A stretch of DNA of 64,000 nt from Dromiciops gliroides (lineage: Eukaryota; Chordata; Mammalia; Microbiotheria; Microbiotheriidae), in assembly GCF_019393635.1 (NCBI RefSeq), contig NC_057864.1:482538117-482602116 (forward strand), given 5' to 3'. The translations under genes were made by a program, and so were the position numbers. The notes under the pieces are model-generated. The model was not told the DNA's origin. It saw nothing but the letters and a program-made list of their open reading frames with translations, and searched no databases. Below are positions 35,166-64,000 of this stretch, piece after piece (position 1 is the first letter of the stretch; each line of letters opens with the position of its first letter).

Positions 35166-35489
35166 TGTGATGGGGAAGTAGGGATGTTTTGAGAATGGTT
35201 GTCACAACCACCGGCTTCAAACTATTGTGCTGATAAAGGAGCTTGAGAAAGGCAGTCGGACCTTTTCCAATGATGACCCCGCAGTGACAACACCCACCTG
35301 GCTGCTCTGTGGGGGAGTGCCAGATGGATTCATGTTTTTGATGGCTTCAGGGATTTCCTAAGATTCCAAATTAAAGCCATGCTCCAGTCCAGGGCTCTCA
35401 CGCTGACTTCTGTGAATGAGCTTTATTGGCTCCCCTGGCCTCCCATCACATCAGACTGGCAGTAGGCTCAGGTGGCAAAGTCAGGCAAC

Positions 35490-35620
35490 TGGACAATCAG
35501 GCATCTATTGGGTGCCAGGAAATACAGAGGCAACACAAAGCAGCCCCTGCACTCAGGGAGCTTCCATTCTGGGCGTGGTCTAAGTAGTGACAAAAGAGCC
35601 AAAAGGAATACAAAGTGTGT
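35490..35620 (-). mobile_element. L2 LINE 3' end, antisense
   Basis: 'catctattgggtgccagga', 'ctcagggagcttccattctg'. Confidence 0.6.
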
Positions 35621-37425
35621 GGAGTCTGAAGGATGTGAAGACATTATCCCTCTCACTTTGGATTCCTATTCTCACTTTCTCTGGAAAAGACCCAAGTCTT
35701 CCCAGCACCATAATGGATTAAAGAAAGCAGTATCTGTAGGGCTGGGGAGTTGATGTAGGCACAAATGGAGAGAAGATTGCCCTCTCCTGCCTGATCCATC
35801 AGCTAATCACTGCACTCGAACCCCAACCCCCCTGCCCTCTGCCAGCAGCTTGGTCACGTCCTGCAGGGACTCAGTCGACCTCATGCCTGTAGTTTCCATG
35901 CTGCTGGCCCTTGTGATAAACAATGCTAAAAGCAGTTGAGAGCTGGAACTCTGGGCTCAGGGCACAACTCCAGAGGCTCAGAAATACTTCAGGGAACCAC
36001 AGAGCTGAGGACGATTCTCGAAATCTAAGGCAAGACGTGATTTGGGACAGCCTTCTAATTTCTGCCAACTACCATTAGAGGCTCCAAAATTTAGTGGTGT
36101 GCACAACTTTTAACTTAAATGTCAGAAATTTTGGATCCATACTTTGCCTCTTTTTCTAATTTTAACATTTAAATAAAAAAAAACAACCAAATAATGTTTA
36201 CCAGTTTCTTCCATATTGAAAATACAAGTTTCCCTACTCCTGATATTTTCAATCTTATGACATGATTCTGAACTCTCCTGGAACCACAAATGAGGCAAGG
36301 TGCAGAATAGGCAGGCACGCGATCACCTTACTGGGATGGCTTTCGGTTAGTGATTCATACCCAAACCCCATCACTTTATGCTTTCTTGGAGCCACTAAAA
36401 CATCTTATTTTAAAATCCTTTATGATTTTTCATGACATAAAAGAGTAGAATAAGACAAAACCAGGCTACATGTACTTATATTTAGGGCACCCTAGAAAAC
36501 ACTTTAAAAGGGCCTTTGATGAACTGAAACTAAGCCCTAGTGGTTCTCTCATTTCCTGGGCTCCCTGCAATGCAGACACTTGTCTGGGCAGTCGCTGAAT
36601 CTATTTTATAAATGCATATGAAGGAATGATACACTATTTCATTCAATGTATCAGCCTCAAAAGAAGGAAAGAAAACACCCTCTCAAATCAGGGCAAGTTG
36701 ACAGAACAAGCCAAGTTGCAGGAGCTTTCCCCAAATGCACCTGGACAAAATATCTCGGGTCTCTGCCCTCTCCTTCTGACATTTCCCACAAAGTTTTCCC
36801 AGGAAAAGTACAACCAGTCAATGAAGTCAAATCTATCCTCTTGTTTCCTGTGCATCAACACCTGAGAAAAGTAGGCAAACGTCTACCTGGGTTTGAAGAG
36901 GAAACCAGCCACCAAGTGCCAATGTGAGGAAACTGAAGAAGGCAGGGGTGGAGGTCAGGAGACCCTGGGCTTTCCTGTGTGACCTGAGTCTACTCGTTTG
37001 CAAATCGGGGAGGAGAAAAGTCCTGGCACCATCTCAATTCAATGGACCATACTGCGTATGCTTCTGCAGGTCCTGAGTTCTGGGTCCTGGCCTGAGGATC
37101 ACAGGAACCTCGGGGCCCCAAGACCTCCTCTGAGGCCAGGAGCCCAATGGCGGGCCTCGTGCTGCCTCTCAGAGCCTCCATGTTCCTATCTGTATAATGG
37201 AGCCAGAAGGATGGGACAGATCCGCTTTCATTGAGACAGAAGGAAGCACTCCCTCTATGGCCCCTGGGGCACGTGACTGGTCCAGGCTCACGGACCGGTG
37301 ACCCCAGGTCTCCCAGAGCCCACAACCCCCCCTCTCTAAGCACCATTCACTCCCGGGACACCAAGAAGCCTCTGGCAGAAGGCTCGGGGTCCAATGCCCC
37401 GACTAGCTGTGTGACCAGAGATAAG
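35621..37425. other. No gene seen
   Basis: Repeat-poor by eye except MIR-like pieces at 36930-37020 and 37180-37210. Open frames up to 118 codons (36990-37346) on both strands have no family resemblance. A region to test for conserved non-coding elements or a first-intron enhancer. Confidence 0.4.
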
Positions 37426-37429
37426 TGGC

Positions 37430-37960
37430 TTTCCCTCGCGGGGCCTCAGTTTCCCCACCTGTAAAGTGGTGGGGCTGGGCTTGATGCTCTCTCGAGACCC
37501 TCCCGGCTCTGACAGTCTATGATCAGCTCTCTAGGATTCAGTCCGGGGACCTGGGTTCAAATCCTGCCTCTGCTGCTCCTCCCTTGGGTGAGTGGCTAAT
37601 TTCTTCTCCCTTCCTCTGCACAATGAGGAAGATGAAGCGGGTGGTCCCCACGAGGCCGCCCTGCCTCTAGCTCGAGTCTCAGTTTCCCTCTCTGTACAAG
37701 GGGTTGGGTTAGATGGTCCCAGGCCCTCCCAAATCTAATCCCAGGATCCTGACAGGCCTCTCCATGCCTCAGTTTCCCCTTCTGCAAAAAGAGGAGGCAG
37801 CGCGAACTGGCCTCTTAGGCTCTCCCCAGTCCTAGCCCTGTGACCGGCTGCCCTACTGCTCCGTGCCTCAGTTTCCCCTTCTGGGTCCCCCTCTGGTTCT
37901 ATGAGCCCCCGTCCCTCCCCCGCTCCGTGCCTCAGTTTCCCCATCTGTGCGTGGGGCGGG
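37430..37960 (+). repeat. Cluster of repeated MIR-3'-like units
   Basis: The word '(c)ctcagtttccc(c)' followed by '(t/a)(t/c)ctgt' recurs at about 37445, 37678, 37768, 37866 and 37929, the last four spaced 60-100 bases apart and each followed by a G/A-rich then C-rich stretch. Either several MIR ends or a local tandem amplification. Confidence 0.7.
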
Positions 37961-38430
37961 GGTAGATTATTCGGCCTCGGATCCCCCAGACCCTCCCCCC
38001 AGGGCCCCCTGTACCCGCAGGGCATACAGTAGGCGCCTAATAAAGGCTCTGGAGAGAGTATCACCGGCCACGGCCGGACCCGAAGGGTCCTTGTCCACCC
38101 TCCGCGAGCCTCCCCGCGCGCCGTGGTTCCCCTGGCCGGGGCTGCCGCGGCCCCCAGCCGTTACCTGTCACAAGCCGTCCAGTCCCGGGCCGGGCGCCGG
38201 ACCGAGCGAGCCCCGCCCCCGGCCGCCTTTGCTGCCGCCGCTCGCGTCACGTCCTATGCGTCACTTCCGGACCAGCCCCCAGGCTGTCCTCAAGTACCCT
38301 CCGCCGTGGAGCCGCACGCGCTGCGCATGCGCCAAGAGTCCATCGGCTCCCGGGCTTCCTGAGTACGAAGCCACGCTAGCCCGGCGGGCCCCTCCCCTTG
38401 ACTGCCTGGCCACGCCCCTTCTGGCCCCGT
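37950..38430. promoter_or_regulatory. CpG island about 3 kb upstream of EHHADH, possible divergent promoter
   Basis: Dense CpG and GC-box-like sequence (for example 38051-38120 and 38180-38350), sharply different from its AT-richer, repeat-filled flanks. It includes ggcgtcac/tgcgtcac elements (cgtcac at 38245 and 38260) resembling CRE/ATF half-sites. A 167-residue open frame across it is Pro/Arg/Ala-rich and looks like a GC artefact. In human the gene upstream of and divergent from EHHADH is MAP3K13, whose first exon is non-coding; this island could be its 5' end on the minus strand or an upstream EHHADH exon. No kinase coding exon was seen in 1-38000. Confidence 0.5.
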
Positions 38431-38476
38431 CCCTCCCGTCAGCGCTTTAAAAGGCCAGCTATGTCCTTTAAAAGGC

Positions 38477-38650
38477 CGCTAGGTGGTGCAGCGGATAGCT
38501 CGCTGGGTCTGGAGTCAGGAAGACCTGGGTTCAAATTTGAGCCCAGGCCTTTCCTAATTAGGTGACCCTGGGCAAGTTACTTAATCCCTGTTTACCTTGG
38601 TTTCCTCATCTGTAAAATGAGCAGGAGATGGAAATGCTAGAGTTGAGTCT
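38477..38650 (+). mobile_element. SINE-C, sense, 3'-truncated
   Basis: 'gctaggtggtgcagcggata', 'tctggagtcaggaagacctg', 'gtgaccctgggcaagttac', 'cctcatctgtaaaatgagca'. The word ctttaaaaggcc occurs just before it at 38443 and 38466. Confidence 0.88.
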
Positions 38651-39005
38651 ATTAAGCACCTACTGTATACCAGGTATGGGCCCAGGCTAGAATCCCAGAA
38701 TTCCTTAGACAGAACCTTAGCATCTCAGTATCAGAATGGCAAAACCTCTGATCCCAGATTCAGAGCCCCTCAGAAATCCTCTGAATGTCAGTTTCAGAAC
38801 CACACCCGTATTTTGTGGTCCTTTGCACACTCTCTCCTCCATTAGACTGGAAGCTCCCTGAAGGCAGGCACTGCCTCTTGCCTTTCTTTGTGTCCCCACT
38901 GCTTAGCACCTAGTGGGTGCCTCATCAGTGTTGTTGACTATTTGAAATAGATTATCACCTTTTTTTTTTTTAAATGAGTGAGGTTTTTTTTGTTTGTTTT
39001 TATTT
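38651..39005. other. No gene seen; L2-like end
   Basis: An L2 3' terminus is suggested at 38845-38930 ('tggaagctccctgaaggcag', 'tagcacctagtgggtgcc'). Confidence 0.55.
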
Positions 39006-39132
39006 TTGCAGGGCAATGAGGGTTAAGTGACTTGCCCAGGGTCACACAGCTAGTTAAGTATCTGAAGCCAGATTTGAGTTTTCCTGTCTCCGGGCCAGGA
39101 ACTCGATACACTTTGGCGCCACCTAGCTGCCC
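39006..39132 (-). mobile_element. SINE-A, antisense
   Basis: 'gcagggcaatgagggttaag' to 'cacctagctgcccc', slightly shortened and diverged in the middle. Confidence 0.9.
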
Positions 39133-39204
39133 CTGCTAAAGTGGAATCACTTTAGCCTTGCAAAATAATTCGAGAGCTTTAACCTTAGATCTATTATCCC
39201 ATTA

Positions 39205-39360
39205 GATTCTCATAAGAACCAGGCAGGGAGACACTATTAGTTATACCCCCATTTTAAAGGTGAGGAAAGGCTATGAGCAGTGAAGTTACTTGCCAAGTGT
39301 CGGATAGCTAGTGTCTGAGGTGGGATTTGAACCCTGTCTCTGTTGTGGGCATGACCATCT
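39205..39360 (-). mobile_element. MIR-type SINE, antisense
   Basis: 'acccccattttaaaggtgag', 'gaagttacttgccaagtg', 'gtgggatttgaaccctgt'. Confidence 0.75.
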
Positions 39361-39481
39361 TTCCACTCACCTAGGTTTAAAACTTTAGTTACCTCTGATT
39401 CTTCTCTAAGCATTCCCTAAGTGTATATGTCTCCCTAGCAGTGCCCACATATCTAATAGATACCGCTGGGTTTTCCAGATC

Positions 39482-39627
39482 TTTTTTTTTTTTTGCAGGG
39501 CAAGGAGGGTTAAGTGACTTGCCCAGGGTCACACAGCCACTAAGTGTCAAGTGTCTGAGGCTGGATTTGAACTCAGGTCCTCCTGACTCCAGGGCCCATG
39601 CTTTATCCACTGCCACCTAGCTGCCTT
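39482..39627 (-). mobile_element. SINE-A, antisense
   Basis: Poly-T, 'gcagggcaaggagggttaag' to 'cacctagctgcc'. Confidence 0.92.
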
Positions 39628-39637
39628 CCACATATAT

Positions 39638-39735
39638 TGTTGTTGTTTGTCTTTCATTCTCAAAGAGGACCACAGCATGGGGGTGACGTCATGACTTGCA
39701 TGTGAGGGGAGGTGGGCACTTGGGTATGATGGGAC
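39638..39735 (-). mobile_element. SINE-B 3' end, antisense
   Basis: 'tgttgttgtttgtctttcat', 'tctcaaagaggaccacagc', 'gtgacgtcatgacttgcat' is the reverse complement of the SINE-B tail. Confidence 0.85.
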
Positions 39736-40550
39736 CCTGAGAGTGGCAGCTGGCAGTGGTTTTGATGCAAACAGTGAGAGGACTAGCAAAAGTAAGGTCA
39801 TTCTCCCAGGAAAGAAGCCTGACTCCTCCCCAGTCCAGGTGTCCAAACTCTGGGGCACCCTGTACAAGTTACACTTCTATGCCCATGGGATTCATGCAGC
39901 CAGTGAAGGGTTGCTTCTCCATGCATCAGGTTCTCTTCCCCCTTAATTCTCCCTCCCCTTGATGGCTGAGCAGACACTGTGGCCTCTGGGTCCTTCCTGG
40001 GGGAGGTAGCAGTGAGACTGGACAACTCGATCTTCTCTCCCACCCTCTCCCCCTGGTCAAAGCTGTCTCTCCTTCTACATCTGCCTAGGATGCCAGCCCT
40101 GAGTCCCTAGTGATTTTTTTGGAGAGGTGACAAATATATGAGCCTCTCTCGGACTGAATGCCACCCTATATCTGTTTGTGCCTCTCATTGTATTTGTCTG
40201 TAATAACCTGTGCCCAGGCCAGGCCCTCTTAGCTCTTCTGAATTATTCTCTTCCTCTGAACCTTGGGGTGAGGGAGGATGCTTTAGGGAGGAGAGCCAAA
40301 GTATCTCACCCCATCTCCTTTCCCCTCTGGGAATGCATGCTCACAGTGAGCAAGAAGACATGTGACAGAATACAGGAAAGAAATCTGGACAACCAGACAA
40401 TGGCACTTAATTGTGGCTGCCTCCGTTTCCCTTTCATTATCCTTGAAACTGGGACCTCTGCTTTGGATTGCTACTTCTGTGAGACTGAGATTGAGATTGA
40501 GACTGAGTTTGGAAAGAGCTCCATGCTTCAGTGCATTTTTTCCCCCTTTT
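39736..40550. other. No gene seen
   Basis: L2-like 3' words near 40190-40290. Open frames of 60-130 codons in several frames, none supported. A (GAGACT/GAGATT)n-like run at 40480-40508. Confidence 0.45.
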
Positions 40551-40665
40551 GCTATGAGGCAATCCGGGTTAAGTGACTTTCCCAGGGTCACACAGCTAGT
40601 TAAGTGTCAAGTGTCAGAGGCCAAATTTAAACTCCCGTCCTCCTGACTTCGGGCCTTTGCTCTAT
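40551..40665 (-). mobile_element. SINE-A, antisense, diverged
   Basis: 'gaggcaatccgggttaagtg', 'cagggtcacacagctagtta', truncated before the 'ctagctgcccc' end. Confidence 0.88.
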
Positions 40666-40669
40666 CCTG

Positions 40670-41099
40670 AAAAGACTGCATTTTGTTGTAGAGGCAATAG
40701 GGAAGTCACTGAACCTTCTTGAGCAAGGGAATGGCATGTGCTTATTGCTATCTTTTGTGTTTATATCACCTTCATTTCTGAATGTATCGCCCCCACTCCC
40801 ATCCCAGCAAACCATACTTTCTTTGTTGCAAAGAATAAACAAAGAGGGGGAAAAGAAGTCAGCCAAACTAACCCGTCCACCTGACTGGCAGTCTGTGCCA
40901 AGAGGACTGTCTCTGATTTCCGTGGTTCTCGGCAGAGTGGTGCTGTGGCAGTCACTGTGCAGGAGGCAGGTGGCCAGTGTGGGAGGGAGGGGAAGAAGGG
41001 AAGAGAGAATGGAAAGGGGAGAGGTGCAGAGATGGAGGGAGCCGGAAGAGGGAGGGCTGGAAGGCCTTGTCTGGGAGCCAAGCTGAAACTAGAAGAGGT
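40670..41099. other. EHHADH 5' flank, purine-rich
   Basis: 40980-41150 is a G/A-rich block (ggaagagagaatggaaaggg and similar). Overlapping long open frames on both strands (up to 159 codons) arise from the base bias. An antisense L2-like word 'cttcttgagcaagggaatgg' is at 40718. Confidence 0.5.
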
Positions 41100-41378
41100 C
41101 CTGATCTTGGGCAGGGGGGAGGCTCAGGGAGGGGGGAAAGTAGGGATCTGGGGGGGAGGGGAGAGCGGGAGGCCGAGGCCCGCGGAGAAGAGCCAGGTTT
41201 CCCAGGGGTGGGTCTAGAGGTGGGGCAGCCTCTGGAGGCTGGAGAGGGGGAGCCTAAGGGGGAGGATCCCGGGTGGGAGGGTAGGGGCGGGTCACGGGAT
41301 CCCATTGGCCAAGGGTCGCTTCTCTCCTCGCTGGGTCCAGTCGAGCCAGCGCTGGGAGTGCTAGTGGCTGGAGGCATC
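41100..41378 (+). promoter_or_regulatory. EHHADH: EHHADH CpG-rich promoter and 5' UTR
   Basis: The bases before the ATG are G/C-rich and CpG-containing and run into the CpG-rich start of intron 1 (to about 41580). A GC box (aggggcggg, 41283-41291) and an inverted CCAAT box (ATTGG, 41304-41308) sit 70-95 bases before the ATG. No TATA box is evident, as expected for a CpG-island promoter. No DR1-type PPAR response element was found close by, although EHHADH is a known PPAR-alpha target in mammals. The transcription start is not determined. Confidence 0.7.
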
Positions 41379-61368
<19,990 letters not shown>

Positions 61369-62693
61369 GTAAGAAAACCCACACCAGAGCATAAGAAAAC
61401 CTTGTTGAGGTTCTAGGGCGAGAGGCCCAATCTCTTCGGGTTCTGTGACTTTGATGGCTTCTGCCCTTCTTCCACAAACACAGGTGTAATCCCTCTATGG
61501 CTTAGGGGATGAGTTACTGAGTTAAGGATGCTGGTGGGCCTGTGGATCTCTGCTCATTCGGGGAATCACAGAATTATTGAACCTGGGGGCTAGAAGGGAC
61601 CTCAGTTGGCCTCTTGGCAGCTTCTGCCAATGGCTCCTGATTCTGTCCTCTGGGACCAATCAGAGCAGGTCTACTCTCCCTTCTGTATGGTCTTTTCTCC
61701 AGTTAACCTTCCTTTAGTTTCTTCAAGTGATCCTCCTCTAACATTGACTCCCAGACCTTCCCCATCCTCATTGCCTTCTTCTGATTGCTCATTGAACTTA
61801 TCGGTGGCCATCCTGAATTGTGGCACCCCAAAATGAATACCACTTTAGGGCTCTTTAGGTGATGTTGGATAAGGGCAGAGCACAGAAAGACCAAGAAGAT
61901 ATGGCTCTCAATATAGCCCAGGATCACGCTCACTGTTTTAACTGTCTCATCTCATGGCTGACACATACTGCTTTTTATTTACTAAAATGCCCAGCTCTTT
62001 TTCAGAACATACTTTCCTATACATACATCCCTATCTTATTTGGACCAGTCAATAAACACTTATTAAGTGCCTGCTATATGCCAAATGTATACTAAGCACT
62101 GGAAGCCTCATAGTCCTGGGAGATAGGCATTCTGGGTAATAATAACCCCATTCTACAGAGGAAGAAACTAAGGCTTAAAGTTAAGTGACTTGGCTAAGGT
62201 CATACGACTAGTCAGTATCAGAGGAGGGCTTTGAAGCCAGGTCTTCCTGACACAAAGTTCAACACTCTATCCATTCTCTGATTTCCTCCATTGATGGCAA
62301 CAGATTTTTAACTCTCCCATGCCCTCTCAGCTCTAGGGACTCTTCTCCATGTCCTCCCATAAATACCCAAAGTGCTAGGGGCCTTCTTTTGGTTCTTTGG
62401 ATGTCACATGCATGGCTCTCAGTGGAGCGTGTGGGTTGGCCATGGGTCATCATTTGCTCTTGCCATGTGATGGAACCATCTATTCCTCCAGTTGAATGTT
62501 TCTTTGATGACATCCTCTACTCTCCTTCCCTTGAGTGATACTTGATAGGTAATGTGGGGCAGCCTGTTCATACCCCCCACCAGCTGCCATGTTTACCTTT
62601 GGATACAGCTTTAATTCTTTGGAGACTGTGTTATTCCATGTTTGGCCACCAGGCAGCATCCTCGGGAAAAAAATATTTAAGAAATGGGCCATC

Positions 62694-62861
62694 TGGGGCA
62701 GCTAGGTGGCACAGTGGATAAAGCACCAGCCCTGGATTCAGGAGAACCTGAGTTCAAATCCAGCCTCAGACACTTGACATTTACTAGCTGTGTGACCCTG
62801 GGCAAGTCACTTAACCCTCACTGCCCCACACACAAAAAAACACAAAACAAAAACAAAACAA
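62694..62861 (+). mobile_element. SINE-A, sense, with TSD
   Basis: 'ggggcagctaggtggcacag' to 'cactgccccacacac' plus A-rich tail. TSD aagaaatgggccatc at 62679-62693 and aagaaatggaccatc at 62862-62876. Confidence 0.96.
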
Positions 62862-63235
62862 AAGAAATGGACCATCCTTTGGGGAGAAGCTTAAGGAATC
62901 AAAGCATGGAAATTTTCCTGAAGGCAGTAAATTCTGCTCTCCTATTCAACTTTGTGCCTTGTTCACTGTCCAGGGTCTGTCCAAACTATATGCACTGATG
63001 GAGTCTATCCAACAGCATATCATTGTTTGCATACTGGACATTTTTCATCCACTTGGTTTTTCTTGTGTGGATAGTCAGAACTAACTCTTGAGAATGATTA
63101 TGGATCTCATTTAGGAGACCACATTTTTCTGGAGCTTGATGAGATTGGTATTCTCTCACCTGGAAACTGGAGCAGTGGAAAGACCTGTGTGTCTTTAGGG
63201 AATCTCTCCTCTGTACATCCTTATGTATTTTTTTT

Positions 63236-63377
63236 TTTTTAGCGAGGCAATTGGGATTAAATGACTTGCCCAGGGTCACACAGCTAGTAACTGTCAAGTG
63301 TCTAAGGCCGGATTTGAACTCAGGTCTTCCTGACTCCAGGCCCAGTGCTCTATTCACTGTGCTACCTAGCTGCCCTG
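63236..63377 (-). mobile_element. SINE-A, antisense, with TSD
   Basis: 'tagcgaggcaattgggatta' to 'tacctagctgccc'. TSD tccttatgtattttt at 63221-63235 and 63378-63392, perfect. Confidence 0.95.
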
Positions 63378-63639
63378 TCCTTATGTATTTTTACTGTCAG
63401 GTCCTAGCACAGTAACTAGCATATATCAGTTACTTAAGGAACATCCATTGAATTAAATTGACTACACATGTGGGGCTAGCCAAAAAAGGAGGTGTTTTTG
63501 TGTGCTTCACAAAGGCATTTTTTGTTCTGTGCTCTTCAATTGTTATAATGTAATAATGATAATAATTATTGGAGTTCTTAGAATACAACCTCTTGAAAGT
63601 GAGGAGGGCAAGTAGGAGGAAGAGGGAAGCATGGCAGCA

Positions 63640-63702
63640 GCAGGTTTTGGGGGTCTTGAAGGGCATACCCTAGGGATCTGTACTTGGCCCTGTGCTGTTT
63701 AA

Positions 63703-63705
<3 letters not shown>
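63640..63705 (+). mobile_element. CR1/L3 LINE reverse-transcriptase remnant
   Basis: 'gggatctgtacttggccctg' reads GSVLGPVLFNI, the CR1 RT block, cut off by the adjacent (TTTC)n/SINE insertion. Confidence 0.75.
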
Positions 63706-63938
<233 letters not shown>

Positions 63939-64000
63939 GTAAGGCAATTGGGGTTAAGTGACTTGCCCAGGGTCACACAGCTAGTAAGTGTGTAAAGTGT
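63939..64000 (-). mobile_element. SINE-A, antisense, cut by the window end
   Basis: 'ggtaaggcaattggggttaa' 'gtgacttgcccagggtcaca' onward, directly following (TTTC)n as at 59224. Confidence 0.93.

Noticed and set aside
1..38000. MAP3K13 coding exons on the minus strand
   Set aside because: I looked for kinase-domain and leucine-zipper blocks in the open frames and found none; only the CpG island suggests the gene's 5' end.
37947..38450. A 167-codon open frame across the CpG island
   Set aside because: Pro/Arg/Ala-rich translation typical of random GC-rich DNA, with no recognised domain and no splice or start context.
40977..41378. In-frame N-terminal extension of EHHADH exon 1
   Set aside because: The upstream frame is open only because the DNA is purine-rich. 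The downstream ATG matches the family start (MADYT/MAEYT) and has a strong start context.

Overview
The window is vertebrate nuclear DNA, almost certainly from a marsupial. It is packed with one short, young SINE family whose sense strand starts GGGGCAGCTAGGTGGC and carries the CORE-type segment 'tgtgtgaccctgggcaagtc'. I counted roughly 45 copies, about one per 1.4 kb. It also holds LINE-1 3' ends of marsupial type, L2, CR1/L3 and MIR relics. This mix is typical of australidelphian marsupials (dasyurids, Dromiciops, wallaby/koala), but I cannot fix the species. In the entries, 'SINE-A' is the short, abundant family (WSINE1-like; name from memory), 'SINE-B' is a longer relative whose tail contains 'catgacatcacctc' and ends in AACAACAA, and 'SINE-C' is a MIR/Mar1-like CORE-SINE ending in 'gtcagacacaactgaa'.

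The only protein-coding gene I can support is EHHADH, the peroxisomal L-bifunctional enzyme, on the + strand. Six coding exons are present: 41379-41452, 47153-47256, 49493-49665, 53373-53484, 55083-55187 and 61027-61368. All visible splice sites are GT/AG and all phases join. Together they encode about 303 residues: the complete enoyl-CoA hydratase/isomerase half and the linker. The large last exon, which should carry the NAD-dependent 3-hydroxyacyl-CoA dehydrogenase half, must lie beyond 64000. Exon 4 is short and easy to miss because its reading frame is open for only about 112 bases.

Layout. 1-37400 is intergenic or intronic sequence of a neighbour and consists of repeats: CR1/L3 reverse-transcriptase relics, L2 in both orientations (including a roughly 2.9 kb copy at about 32000-34925), LINE-1 pieces, MIRs and SINE-A insertions, many with clear target-site duplications (TSDs). 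37430-37960 holds a cluster of repeated MIR-like 3' motifs. 37950-38430 is a CpG-rich island without a recognisable coding exon; by its place upstream of EHHADH it may be the promoter of a divergent gene (MAP3K13 is the neighbour in human), which is inference only. 41100-41580 is the EHHADH CpG-rich promoter and first exon. 41453-64000 contains the EHHADH introns. They carry three antisense endogenous-retrovirus LTRs, antisense LINE-1 3' ends and SINE-A copies mostly in antisense orientation.

I saw no RNA gene, CRISPR array or prokaryotic-type system. The observations most worth a second look are about transposon biology: antisense SINE-A copies that carry a ready-made 44-nt latent exon (poly-T/AG acceptor plus GTAAGT donor), a (TTTC)n array enclosed together with a SINE in a single TSD, a SINE pair sharing one TSD, a four-layer nested insertion at about 30915-31670, and microhomology-type internal SINE deletions.
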